DNA of 38,770 nt, taken from assembly GCA_004294845.1 (NCBI GenBank), contig SHOH01000009.1:1-38770 (forward strand). The letters are read 5' to 3'. This document shows positions 10,251-19,626 of this stretch, piece by piece. A program made the position numbers and the translations under genes. Position 1 is the stretch's first letter. Every line of letters starts with the position of its first letter. This stretch comes from Anaerolineaceae bacterium (lineage in GTDB: Bacteria > Bacillota > Clostridia > Lachnospirales > Lachnospiraceae). Below the pieces are notes generated by a model that saw nothing but the letters and a program-made list of their open reading frames with translations, was not told the DNA's origin and searched no databases.

Positions 10251-10363
10251 CTCAGATAATTTTTTTTATTAAAATACTGTACTTCTTTGATGGGTATTAT
10301 GGCTATCTCATTGACAACCCTACATTGTCATACTTTTTAATTTATTATTAAAATAGCCACAAA

Positions 10364-10398
10364 AAAATAGCCGCAAATATGATATTTGCGGCTATTTT
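10364..10398 (-). terminator. Intrinsic terminator downstream of the NUDIX gene
   Basis: Perfect 16-bp stem AAAATAGCCGCAAATA-TGA-TATTTGCGGCTATTTT followed by a T-run on the minus strand. Confidence 0.9.
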
Positions 10399-10421
10399 AT
10401 AGTCAATTATATTTAGCAGTG

Positions 10422-10808
10422 TTATAGTATCTTCTTTAATTTATCAATTAACGTTATATCAGCAGGCAACCAATCCACACTATTTAGCGTGTCCTTAGTT
10501 AACCACCTTGCTGCTTCATGTTCATTTAATATTAATTCTCCAGATTGAAATGTACATATAAAGCAATGCATTGTTAAATGAAACTTTGGATAATCATATT
10601 CAACAGTATCTAATAAAACTCCAACCAATATATCAATATTAAGCTCTTCCTTTATTTCACGTATCAGCGCTTCTTGTGGTGTCTCTCCAAACTCCATTTT
10701 CCCTCCAGGAAATTCCCAAAACCCTTTAAAATCACCATAACCCCGCTGAGTAGCGAATATTTTGTCTTCATGTTTGATGATTGCAGCTACTACTTCAATA
10801 GTTTTCAT
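10422..10808 (-). CDS. NUDIX hydrolase ((deoxy)nucleoside triphosphate pyrophosphohydrolase / MutT-like)
   Basis: NUDIX box GGKMEFGETPQEALIREIKEEL; 128 aa; RBS GAGGAG in the 18-nt gap after the helicase stop. Confidence 0.92.
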   Translation of the reverse strand: MKTIEVVAAIIKHEDKIFATQRGYGDFKGFWEFPGGKMEFGETPQEALIREIKEELNIDILVGVLLDTVEYDYPKFHLTMHCFICTFQSGELILNEHEAARWLTKDTLNSVDWLPADITLIDKLKKIL

Positions 10809-10826
10809 TTGTGTCTCCTCTTCTGT

Positions 10827-13745
10827 TTACCTGATAAAATAATCATATATATCATTTCTAACAGCATGTTCAAGTTCAAGCTGGAAATTCACAATCGGTA
10901 AGGTTTTTCCCTTATCATTTTTAATGGTTGTTTCTGTCCATTCTATAGGCCTTACCTTTCCCATATAATAAAAGTCTGTTCCTTCTCCATCACTCTTCTT
11001 AACGAATAGGAATATCTTAAGACCATTTTTTCTATAATTTATAATTTCCTTTGTTTCAAGACTATCTAATGATACACGACTTCTGGTCATCCAGCTAAAC
11101 ATTCTGTTATTTACAAATTCATCTTCATATTTTGTGCTACTGGCTATGTCCTCTTTCTTTTCATATGTCACAAATATAGGACATGTGTCATTTTTAATTC
11201 TATAACCATATAATGTTGCACTATCGTCCCTTTCCCAATTCAGTAATCTACAGACATCCTTTCTAGAATACTTCTGATATAAAACAAAATTATCTGTATC
11301 ATGGTCAATATACAAATCTTCATACTTTTTTAATCCATACTCAATTAAATTATTTAACTCATCAAGAAAATTCTTTTGATTTATTCGCTTAAAAAAGCTT
11401 ATTGCCCTTTTATACTGTCCCAGCTTTATTTCCGATTCATCAAAAAATTCAATGTATTGATACTTGATCTTCTCAGACTGTGTATTAATAAAATCTTTAT
11501 CAAGTACAGATATTGATGACTGGAAGTCTTCCTCTCTAAAATTGCATCCTACATTTTCTAGCTCTTTCTTGAATTTTAATTTATCTATGCTATGTCCATT
11601 TATCAGCATCTTTAACATCAATAATTCATGAGGCCTTTTCCCATTAACTAAGAGGGAAGAAACAAACTCTAAAGTTGCCTCCTCTTTATCGCTAAATACA
11701 ATTGTATAATCAGAATCTATCATACGAACAAATCTATCATATGTCTTTGAATAATTTATAAACAGCATAGGGTCTACTTCCCCATATTTATAAAAATCTA
11801 GAATACTAGGGATTCTCCCTAGCCTATTCTTAAGCACTTCATATTTTTCTTTTAGAAGTTTCTTAGCTGTTGTTGCATTATCTATAGACTCAAAGATTCT
11901 CTTCTTTGATATTTCATCAAAGTGAATTGTTGAACTGCCCGGTATTACTTTAGAACCTTCCATAACATACCTTCTAATAGTATCCTTATTATAAGTTCTA
12001 TCTCCAGATAAGGCGATTGGTATCATAAAGTTATTCATATAATTACCGATAAAATCTAGTATTACGACGTATTCCTTATTCTCTGCTTTTCGTAAACCAC
12101 GCCCCAGCTGTTGTATAAATACTATCGGACTTTCGGTTGGTCGTAACATAATTACCTGATTGACTTCCGGAATATCTACACCTTCATTAAATATATCAAC
12201 CGTAAATATATAATCCAATGAGTCGGTTTTTTCATCACTTACTAATCTTTCTATATACTCTTCTCTGATTTCTTGTGAATCATCCCCACATAAGAATACA
12301 GTATTATAACCACGTTCATTAAATTTCTTAGATAATTCCTTTCCCTCATTTTTTCTACTGCAGAAGATTAGTCCTTTAACTCTATCTCCACTATATCCAT
12401 AATATTTTGCCTTATCTATTATATAGTCTACACGCGAATCACACACTAAATAAGCAAAGTTTCTAATGCCAATGTTATCATCAAAAACTTCTCCATCTAT
12501 CTCTAATTCAGTAATCCCAAAATAATGAAACGGACACAGCAGATTTTCTTCTAATGCCTGTTGTAATCTTATTTCATAAGCTATTTGATAGTTAAAAAGT
12601 TCATAAATATTAAAGCCATCCGGACGGTCTGGACTGGCAGTCATCCCAAGCCAGAATTTAGGCTTAAAATAATCCATAATTCTTTTATAGCTTTCTGCTC
12701 CTGCTCTATGAACTTCATCTATCACAATAAAATCAAACTCATCTCTTTCGAATTTTTCCCTTACCTCTTGCTTAGCCATCATTTGCATAGTTGAAAACAA
12801 ATAATTGCCATCAAATTCTCTTGAGGTTCCTGATATTAAGCCAAACCTTTTTATGTTTCCAAACACATTTTTATAGCTCTTTATTGCTTGCTTAGCAATC
12901 TGTTCTCTATGTACAACAAATAACGCCTTTTGGGGATTAGCCTCCCTTAGTGCAAAAGCCGAAGCATAGGTCTTACCTGTACCTGTAGCAGAAATTAATA
13001 ACGCTTTCTCTTCTCCCATATTTATAATTTTCTGTAGATTAGCCACAAACTCTACCTGCATATTATTAGGTCGGAGTTTATACTGCTCTATAGAAGGTAC
13101 AACAGCTTGCTTTGCGATTGCCTTCTGTTTTTGAACCATTTCATAATTGATTGTATACTGTTCAATTAAATCTATATATTTCTTAGATGACTCGGAAGAC
13201 CATAAAGTATTGAATTCATCGACAATATTATTTGCAAATTCGCCATGAGTAGTTGAGATGACTTTTGTATTCCACTCTTTATTTTGTGTTAATGCACCAA
13301 GCGTTATATTGGAGCTTCCAACAATTATTCTATATAGTTCGTCTTTTTTGAAAATGTATCCCTTAGTATGAAAGCCTTCTCCTGCCTCTTCAGTACAAAA
13401 CATCCTTATTTCAATGTTATTAAGCTCAGTAAGTTTGTTTAAAGCTTTGGGTTCACTGAAGCATAAATAGTCTGTGGTTAAAATTTGCCCAGGTATTCCC
13501 TTGCTTTCCAGCTCCTTTAAGGTTTGTAATAAGGGAGTTAAGCCACTTAAGGTAATAAAAGCAACACTTATATAAAAACGATCGCAGCTTAAAAGTTCAT
13601 CCTCTATTGAGGACAAAACCTTTCTACCTTCTTTATAGTTATTAGAAACAAACATAGGTTTATAGGCCAAATTGGACGTAATATCCTTATTAATGAATGC
13701 TGTCTCAAAACCCTTTTCTAATTGTTCATTACTATATTTTTGCAT
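10827..13745 (-). CDS. PLD-like + superfamily 2 helicase protein with DUF3427-like C-terminus
   Basis: N-terminal PLD-type motif HTKGYIFKKDELYRIIVGSSN. Helicase motifs SATGTGKT, IDEVH, GMTASP, QQLGRGLRK. The ORF track starts at 13796, but RBS GGGAAGGA precedes ATG at 13745 (MQKYSNEQLEKGF) and the predicted promoter -10 overlaps 13796. Confidence 0.88.
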   Translation of the reverse strand: MQKYSNEQLEKGFETAFINKDITSNLAYKPMFVSNNYKEGRKVLSSIEDELLSCDRFYISVAFITLSGLTPLLQTLKELESKGIPGQILTTDYLCFSEPKALNKLTELNNIEIRMFCTEEAGEGFHTKGYIFKKDELYRIIVGSSNITLGALTQNKEWNTKVISTTHGEFANNIVDEFNTLWSSESSKKYIDLIEQYTINYEMVQKQKAIAKQAVVPSIEQYKLRPNNMQVEFVANLQKIINMGEEKALLISATGTGKTYASAFALREANPQKALFVVHREQIAKQAIKSYKNVFGNIKRFGLISGTSREFDGNYLFSTMQMMAKQEVREKFERDEFDFIVIDEVHRAGAESYKRIMDYFKPKFWLGMTASPDRPDGFNIYELFNYQIAYEIRLQQALEENLLCPFHYFGITELEIDGEVFDDNIGIRNFAYLVCDSRVDYIIDKAKYYGYSGDRVKGLIFCSRKNEGKELSKKFNERGYNTVFLCGDDSQEIREEYIERLVSDEKTDSLDYIFTVDIFNEGVDIPEVNQVIMLRPTESPIVFIQQLGRGLRKAENKEYVVILDFIGNYMNNFMIPIALSGDRTYNKDTIRRYVMEGSKVIPGSSTIHFDEISKKRIFESIDNATTAKKLLKEKYEVLKNRLGRIPSILDFYKYGEVDPMLFINYSKTYDRFVRMIDSDYTIVFSDKEEATLEFVSSLLVNGKRPHELLMLKMLINGHSIDKLKFKKELENVGCNFREEDFQSSISVLDKDFINTQSEKIKYQYIEFFDESEIKLGQYKRAISFFKRINQKNFLDELNNLIEYGLKKYEDLYIDHDTDNFVLYQKYSRKDVCRLLNWERDDSATLYGYRIKNDTCPIFVTYEKKEDIASSTKYEDEFVNNRMFSWMTRSRVSLDSLETKEIINYRKNGLKIFLFVKKSDGEGTDFYYMGKVRPIEWTETTIKNDKGKTLPIVNFQLELEHAVRNDIYDYFIR

Positions 13746-13794
13746 GGTTTCCTTCCCTTTTATATAATTAACAAGATCAATTAGTCCTTCTAAC

Positions 13795-13823
13795 ATTTTA
13801 CATGTTTATTCATAAATAGACAA
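13795..13823 (-). promoter_or_regulatory. σA-like promoter for the helicase–NUDIX unit
   Basis: TTGTCT (13818-13823), 17-bp spacer, TAAAAT (13795-13800) on the minus strand. Confidence 0.6.
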
Positions 13824-13842
13824 GTGCTATGGATTAATTTTC

Positions 13843-13889
13843 AAAAACCCGTCTATAATAAAATGCCATTTTACTTTAGACGGGTTTTT
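13843..13889. terminator. Terminator-like hairpin lying between two divergent promoters
   Basis: 13-bp arms AAAAACCCGTCTA / TAGACGGGTTTTT, with an inner TAAAATG-C-CATTTTA dyad; T-tracts on both strands. Confidence 0.8.
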
Positions 13890-13960
13890 TAAACTGTTTA
13901 ATAAAAAAAGCACTTCGTATATCATCCTGTAAAAATTATGTAATCCACCGTACACAGCGC

Positions 13961-13989
13961 TTGACAAAAGGATATTTATGTAATATATA
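13961..13989 (+). promoter_or_regulatory. σA-like promoter for the flavodoxin gene
   Basis: TTGACA (13961-13966), 17-bp spacer, TATATA (13984-13989). Confidence 0.6.
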
Positions 13990-14097
13990 TTATTTAGATT
14001 ACTGACTTTGCCTTAACTCCTCGATTACCCGCAGAATATAGACTCATATATTAGAATAATATATAGATGCAATAAAATTAATCTTGAGGTGGGAAAA

Positions 14098-14565
14098 ATG
14101 AAGATAGGAATTATCGTGTACTCTCATTCCGGAAACACCTTGTCTGTAGCTCAAAAGATTGAGCAGGCACTGAGAGGTTCCGGGCACACAGTCGGCATTG
14201 AAATGGTGGAACCGGTCAATGGAGATCCGAACTCATCCGCTCCGGTTAAACTCAAAACAGCTCCCGACATCAGTCCATACGACGCCATTATATTCGCATC
14301 ACCGGTGCAAGCATTCACTTTGGCACGTGTCATGAAGCTATACTTGTCAGAGCTTCCGAGTCTAACAGGCAAAAAAACATATTGCTTTGTCACTCAGCAC
14401 CTAAAAAAGACATGGATGGGTGGCAAAAGAGCGATAAGACTAATATCAGAGGCATGTAAAGTAAAAGGCGTTGATATTATATCAAGTGGCATCATCAACT
14501 GGTCAAGTAGCGCGCGTGATCAGCAAATAGACGAATTAGTTAAAAGGTTAGGTACAATAAAATAA
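14098..14565 (+). CDS. Flavodoxin family protein
   Basis: MKIGIIVYSHSGNTLSVAQKIEQAL phosphate-binding loop. ATG at 14098 preceded by GAGGTGGG; the ORF-track start at 14089 is a GTG inside the RBS. Confidence 0.85.
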   Translation: MKIGIIVYSHSGNTLSVAQKIEQALRGSGHTVGIEMVEPVNGDPNSSAPVKLKTAPDISPYDAIIFASPVQAFTLARVMKLYLSELPSLTGKKTYCFVTQHLKKTWMGGKRAIRLISEACKVKGVDIISSGIINWSSSARDQQIDELVKRLGTIK

Positions 14566-14760
14566 GCACAAATCTTTAAATTAGTAGCTTAGGCTTAACT
14601 TCTAGATTGTTCATTGAAGCAGAAGATAGCAAGAAACAAGATGTGAATATGAATTTTTAGTAATATAGTGCCTATATGTGTTAGATACTTAGGGGCTGAT
14701 TCATAATTGCTTTGGGGGCATAATTATGTTCTACAGAGATTATGAAGCAGCTTCTTTTGT

Positions 14761-14802
14761 TTGAACCGCTCATGACTAAAGTCACGAGTGTTCTTAGTTG
14801 GG
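14761..14802 (-). mobile_element. Possible remnant right end / ωRNA 3'-end hairpin of an IS200/IS605-family (TnpB) element
   Basis: Minus strand reads CCCAACTAAGAACACTCGTGACTTTAGTCATGAGCGGTTCAA. 8-bp stem (one G·U in minus-strand RNA) closing a 4-nt loop and followed by GGTTCAA, as recalled from TnpB-type right ends. No tnpA or tnpB nearby. Confidence 0.45.
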
Positions 14803-14883
14803 TTTATAAATATATACTTACTTTCTTTTATATTGTGTGATACACTATTCATGTTTATATTATAAAAACAATTCGGAGGTAAG

Positions 14884-16116
14884 ATGAATAATACAACAAG
14901 GCAGCTAACAATCAAATACGCCTTCCTACAAAGTACTTATTGGATAAGTGAGTGTATAATATATAGCTTTGCTGCAGTATATCTGCAATATAAGAACTTT
15001 AACAATACCCAGATAGGTATCGTTCTATCTTTGTCAGCTATTTTATCCATTATATTACAGCCTACAGTCTCAGCTTTTGCAGATAAATCAAAGAAAAAGA
15101 CTGTAAGAAATATTATATTAACATTAATTTTGATAGTATTTGCCGTTACTGTGTTATTAAATATATGGAGTAATTCATTAGTTCTTGTTGCAACCATATT
15201 TATAATAATCAATGCACTACAGTTTACCATAAATCCTCTGCTAAATTCCTTTGCATTAGAGTTTTTAAATAATGGCTATCCTTTTAACTATGGTTTGGCC
15301 AGAGGAACTGCATCTATAGCATTTGCTGTTACCTCCTTCTTACTTGGTCATGCTGTAAGGCGGTTTAATGCAAGTATTATCCCTCCCTTTTTCCTTGCAG
15401 TTTATATCTTTTTCTTTTTCGCGGTTTACATATATAGAATAAAGACTCCTATAAAAGTATCTGAAAACCATAAGGATACTCATAATGATGCATCTTTGCC
15501 AGCCGATAGGGATACAGCTGATACAGTCAAAAATCCACCGGCCAGCATACTGGGCTTTTTCATTAAATATAAGCGGTTTACATTCCTACTAATCGGTATC
15601 GCCATGGTCTTCTATTCCCATAGCTTAATCAACACCTATCTAATCAATATCATGGAAAACGTAGGCGGTAACAGCGCTGATATGGGTCTTTCACTTACTA
15701 TTGCAGCTGCCCTAGAGCTACCAATGATGGCTGCCTTTACAACTATTGTCAAGAAAACAAAATGCAGTACACTTATAAAGATATCAGGCTTCTTTTTTCT
15801 TGTGAAATCAGTAACTATCTGGCTGGCACCTAATGTAATGACCGTACACATCTCACAAGCTTTTCAGATGCTTTCATTTGCTATGTTTACTCCTGCATCT
15901 GTTTATTATGTCAATTCAGTTATCAATGAAGAGGACAAGAATAAGGGACAGTCTATGCTTGGAGCAGCAACCCTAGGCGTTGCCGGAACCATCGCCTATA
16001 TAACCGGAGGAAAGGTGCTGGATATAAGCGGAGTCCCTGATATGATGATGCTAGGTACCATAGTATCCCTTGTTGGCTTTGTTGTTATCTTCTTCTCTAC
16101 AGAAAATACTCATTAA
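14884..16116 (+). CDS. MFS transporter (LacY/PPP-like MFS_1-type)
   Basis: 410 aa with ~12 hydrophobic segments; RBS CGGAGGT 5' of the ATG. Confidence 0.85.
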   Translation: MNNTTRQLTIKYAFLQSTYWISECIIYSFAAVYLQYKNFNNTQIGIVLSLSAILSIILQPTVSAFADKSKKKTVRNIILTLILIVFAVTVLLNIWSNSLVLVATIFIIINALQFTINPLLNSFALEFLNNGYPFNYGLARGTASIAFAVTSFLLGHAVRRFNASIIPPFFLAVYIFFFFAVYIYRIKTPIKVSENHKDTHNDASLPADRDTADTVKNPPASILGFFIKYKRFTFLLIGIAMVFYSHSLINTYLINIMENVGGNSADMGLSLTIAAALELPMMAAFTTIVKKTKCSTLIKISGFFFLVKSVTIWLAPNVMTVHISQAFQMLSFAMFTPASVYYVNSVINEEDKNKGQSMLGAATLGVAGTIAYITGGKVLDISGVPDMMMLGTIVSLVGFVVIFFSTENTH

Positions 16117-16246
16117 ACAAATCCCTTCATTAAAACTGATATCAATAAACACAACAAGTCTTAAGTAATATATCAAGATTAAAACTTCCGTCATAAAGAA
16201 CCCTTATTTTAATATAATGTAACAATACTACTATTAGGGTGTGAAC

Positions 16247-17206
16247 ATGAAGAAGATTCTCTATAAGCTGGTGGCTGTAATTATAGTTGTGTTACTGCTG
16301 CCATTTATTCTTACGCTTATATTCTCAAATAAAAAAACCCATTATTCATTAGAAACAATGGATTTTCATGTATATTATGAAAAAAGTGGTGTTAAGCAGA
16401 AGCTAGATTTTGACAGTTATCTGATAGGTGTTATAGCAGCTAATATGCCAGCCGGCTATCATATTGAAGCCCTAAAAGCTCAAGCTGTCATTTCCCGTAC
16501 ATATGCCCTCTATAACATATCCCTGCTGTCAGAGGAGAATCCGACCAAGAAAGAATTCACCACCTCTGAGCTGGGATTGTCCTATATAGGCCTTGATGAA
16601 ATGGAGCAATACTGGGGAAGTGATAATTATGTAAATCATTTTACCAAGCTTGAAAACTGCGTCTACGGAACCAAGGATGAGGTTCTGATATATGAGGATG
16701 ATTTGATCCTTCCTGTGTTTTTCGGTACGGGAACCGGACATACCAGAAACGCAAAGGAAGCCTGGGGTGTAGATATACCTTATCTTATAAGTGTATCGAG
16801 TAAGCAGGATGTTACGTCCATCCACTATTTGAGAATCACTGAATATAATCCAAGCATATTGATTGGATTATTAAAGCAGGTGTACCCTTCTATAAATGTT
16901 ACCGAAGAGTCTTTCTTTAATGATATATCAGTAACAGAAAGAGACAGTGCAGGCTATGTTATTAAGGTTAATATTAATGATATGTCTATATCGGGAGAGG
17001 AATTTGCAATGATTCTCGGGCTAAATTCCAACCATTTTTATATCGAGGATTATGAAGGTAAGGCGCGAATCATATGTACCGGTGTCGGTCACGGAGTCGG
17101 TCTTAGTCAATATGGTGCGGGTGCCATGGCCGAGGATGGCTATTCTTATAAGGAGATATTAACCCATTATTATACCGGCGTTCAGCTTACTAAACTTGAT
17201 AATTAG
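16247..17206 (+). CDS. spoIID: SpoIID/LytB-domain protein, likely stage II sporulation protein D
   Basis: Single N-terminal TM; EALKAQAVISRTYALYN and GVGHGVGLSQYGAGAMAEDGYSYKEILTHYYTGV motifs. Confidence 0.88.
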   Translation: MKKILYKLVAVIIVVLLLPFILTLIFSNKKTHYSLETMDFHVYYEKSGVKQKLDFDSYLIGVIAANMPAGYHIEALKAQAVISRTYALYNISLLSEENPTKKEFTTSELGLSYIGLDEMEQYWGSDNYVNHFTKLENCVYGTKDEVLIYEDDLILPVFFGTGTGHTRNAKEAWGVDIPYLISVSSKQDVTSIHYLRITEYNPSILIGLLKQVYPSINVTEESFFNDISVTERDSAGYVIKVNINDMSISGEEFAMILGLNSNHFYIEDYEGKARIICTGVGHGVGLSQYGAGAMAEDGYSYKEILTHYYTGVQLTKLDN

Positions 17207-17208
17207 CA

Positions 17209-19602
17209 CTATGCTTGTATTTTAACAAGAAATAAAAACTCCTCCATATGAAGCTTAAGCACTTTAGTTTCTTTTTCATGCTTCTCCTTTAACCCTTTAT
17301 AGAATGTATTCACCTTCTCAAATTGCTTATCACTTATAGCTATCTCACCATAACGATATGCCATGAAGATATCAACAACATGTCTAAATGTTATACCCCA
17401 GTGCTGATATCTTTCTTTTGTCCGGTCGGAAAGCATAATTAATGTTTCGTTTGCTTCCAGGACAAAGCCTTCATATTTTAATAAAGTCAGTATTCGCAGG
17501 AATAAGAGATACATCTTCATACTATTATCCGACTCATCAAATTCCTTACCATATCTACGTCTTAATACAATATAATAGGATATCAATATTACCATTATAA
17601 CAAATATCATAATAACAAAAACCAACATCCATATTAAGACTCCGCCTTTTTTATCCTGACTATCATCTAAAATATTCTCATCTATTGTCTCTTCCATGGG
17701 TGGTATTACTTCCTCAATGTTATAGAACTGACTATTCTCAACTTCCTCATAACTTCTTAAGGGAGCCCACTCTGTATAACGCTGCTCATGAAATGGTGGT
17801 GTAGCTTCAAAGGGAATCCATCCTACTCCGTCAAAATAAGCTTCAGTCCAGGCATGAGCATTACTGTTTCTGACCAGATATCCTGTATCATCCTTGTCAC
17901 CATAATTAACCACATAGCCTTCAACATAGCGTGTAGGGATTCCTACACTACGCCCAAGCACAGCCATAGCTGTTGCATAGGAGGTACAATATCCCTTCTT
18001 ATTATCAAACAAAAAATAGTCAACAAAATCAACATCCTCCGGTATTCTGCCCGGCGAATAGCTATACTCAAATCCAAGTAAGTACCCTTCTATAGCCTTT
18101 AATTTATCATACTTGCTGTCTTTATCCTTGGTTAATTCATAAGCGAGATCAATAACTCGCTTAGGTAAGTCTATTGGAAGCTGTGTATAGCTCTTATATA
18201 TTATATCTGCTCGTTCTTTATAAATCCCATTAAAATCCTCTCTTCTTAAATAGAAATTCTCCTTATCTTTTATTAAGTACTTACTTTCAATCAAATTAAT
18301 TGTATCAAGATCAATCGCTCTGCTGTCATCATAAGAGAAACCGTCAGATTCTCTTAGGATATCTTGAAACACCTTTTCCTGTAAGTTCATCTCATAGAAA
18401 GACACATTATATGCGGTTTTATCCCCTCTCGCCTTTGGAAATGTAATAGCGGCATACTCATTTTTAATATCATGTGCTGTTCTGTCAAACTTAAAGGACC
18501 TACTCTTTAAAGGATAGAAAAAAGTCTTTGTCTTAATATTTTTATATATTATATTCATTGACTTTACTTCAACTAATCTGTAATTCTCAAGGACCTGCGG
18601 ATCTAATCTTGATAAACCATATAGTAGCTCACCATAATCCATCTGATATTCCTGCTCGCCTTGAAGATAATCCTCTTTACTTTTTTCCCAACTATAGCCT
18701 GTATAAATATCGTTAACAGACCCTGTCAGATATATAGGAGACAGACCCCTTTTGCCGCTAACAATCAGAGCTACCCTATTGTTACTTATCAAATCCTCGT
18801 TATCAAGACTTCCATCACCGGAGTATCCGCTTAATGAAATAGAGAATATGCCCTCTCCTTCTCCGGCAAAGAATTCCCACTCCGTTATAAGCTTATTAAT
18901 CTGATCTCTTATGGTATAATATATGTTCTTAACACCGGTCCATTGTATAGGCTCACTCTTAGAAGGTAGTCCTGCTGCAATAAATGCCAGCAAAAAACAT
19001 ACCGGAAGTAGATATAGCATGCTTTCCTTTTTTTCTTTCTTTCCGGTTTTCTTACCATAAAGCATACCGCTAAGCTCAATAAATATATTAAGGATATAGA
19101 AGATTCCTATTCCGACTGCTACTTTACCCATATGTATGTGTAACACACCCAATACCACAAACATGGTTATAATTACTGCTCCTAGCAGTAATCTAAAAAT
19201 AAGCCTTTTTATAATCATAAAAAAAATAATATTTCCTATTAAGGAAACAATAGCAAGAATCGTATATGCCCAAATTGCCACATACAATTCATCACTACCG
19301 TCATATATTATGACCCAATCTATAAGTTCTCTAGCCCATTTGATTGGATTGGTCCTACTAATTAAAAATATAAGCCCTACCACAGGTAATAGACTGAAAA
19401 GTACAAGATAGCTGACTGTATTTTCTTTGTTTTTTTCAAATATATAAAGCAATACGGCAGGAATAATACCATATAAAAGACAAGCTAATATATTCACCTT
19501 AAGAGCAAAATACTCATTTGTCCACAATATTATTGCCAAGGTTAATATCATACCAAGTAAAGAATAATAGATTTGATATCCTCTTTTACTGTCATGCGAC
19601 AT
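17209..19602 (-). CDS. Transglutaminase-like domain membrane protein (TgpA-like)
   Basis: Multi-TM N-terminus; catalytic-type region KKGYCTSYATAMAVLGRSVGIPTRYVEGY...NSNAHAWTEAYFDGVGWIPFEATPP; C-terminal TM. RBS AAAGGAG favours ATG at 19602. Confidence 0.9.
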   Translation of the reverse strand: MSHDSKRGYQIYYSLLGMILTLAIILWTNEYFALKVNILACLLYGIIPAVLLYIFEKNKENTVSYLVLFSLLPVVGLIFLISRTNPIKWARELIDWVIIYDGSDELYVAIWAYTILAIVSLIGNIIFFMIIKRLIFRLLLGAVIITMFVVLGVLHIHMGKVAVGIGIFYILNIFIELSGMLYGKKTGKKEKKESMLYLLPVCFLLAFIAAGLPSKSEPIQWTGVKNIYYTIRDQINKLITEWEFFAGEGEGIFSISLSGYSGDGSLDNEDLISNNRVALIVSGKRGLSPIYLTGSVNDIYTGYSWEKSKEDYLQGEQEYQMDYGELLYGLSRLDPQVLENYRLVEVKSMNIIYKNIKTKTFFYPLKSRSFKFDRTAHDIKNEYAAITFPKARGDKTAYNVSFYEMNLQEKVFQDILRESDGFSYDDSRAIDLDTINLIESKYLIKDKENFYLRREDFNGIYKERADIIYKSYTQLPIDLPKRVIDLAYELTKDKDSKYDKLKAIEGYLLGFEYSYSPGRIPEDVDFVDYFLFDNKKGYCTSYATAMAVLGRSVGIPTRYVEGYVVNYGDKDDTGYLVRNSNAHAWTEAYFDGVGWIPFEATPPFHEQRYTEWAPLRSYEEVENSQFYNIEEVIPPMEETIDENILDDSQDKKGGVLIWMLVFVIMIFVIMVILISYYIVLRRRYGKEFDESDNSMKMYLLFLRILTLLKYEGFVLEANETLIMLSDRTKERYQHWGITFRHVVDIFMAYRYGEIAISDKQFEKVNTFYKGLKEKHEKETKVLKLHMEEFLFLVKIQA

Positions 19603-19626
19603 GGGCTTCACTCCTTTACTTTATGG

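Noticed and set aside
13746-13796. N-terminal extension of the helicase in the ORF track (MLEGLIDLVNYIKGKET)
   Set aside because: It overlaps the predicted promoter -10, and a good RBS precedes the ATG at 13745.
14089-14097. GTG start of the flavodoxin ORF
   Set aside because: The GTG lies inside the GAGGTGGG ribosome-binding site; ATG at 14098 fits better.
14724-14915. 63-aa minus-strand ORF overlapping the IS-like hairpin and the MFS start
   Set aside because: Overlaps the MFS start antisense. Its 'NTRDFSHERFKQ' segment is just the translated hairpin, and I see no TnpB C-terminal motifs.
16117-16246. Possible tRNA or small RNA between the MFS and spoIID genes
   Set aside because: No cloverleaf, no strong hairpin and no CCA-type end could be found by eye.
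17204-17211. Tail-to-tail abutment of spoIID and the transglutaminase gene (2-nt gap)
   Set aside because: Convergent close packing is common and I see no clear bidirectional terminator or overlap that makes it noteworthy.
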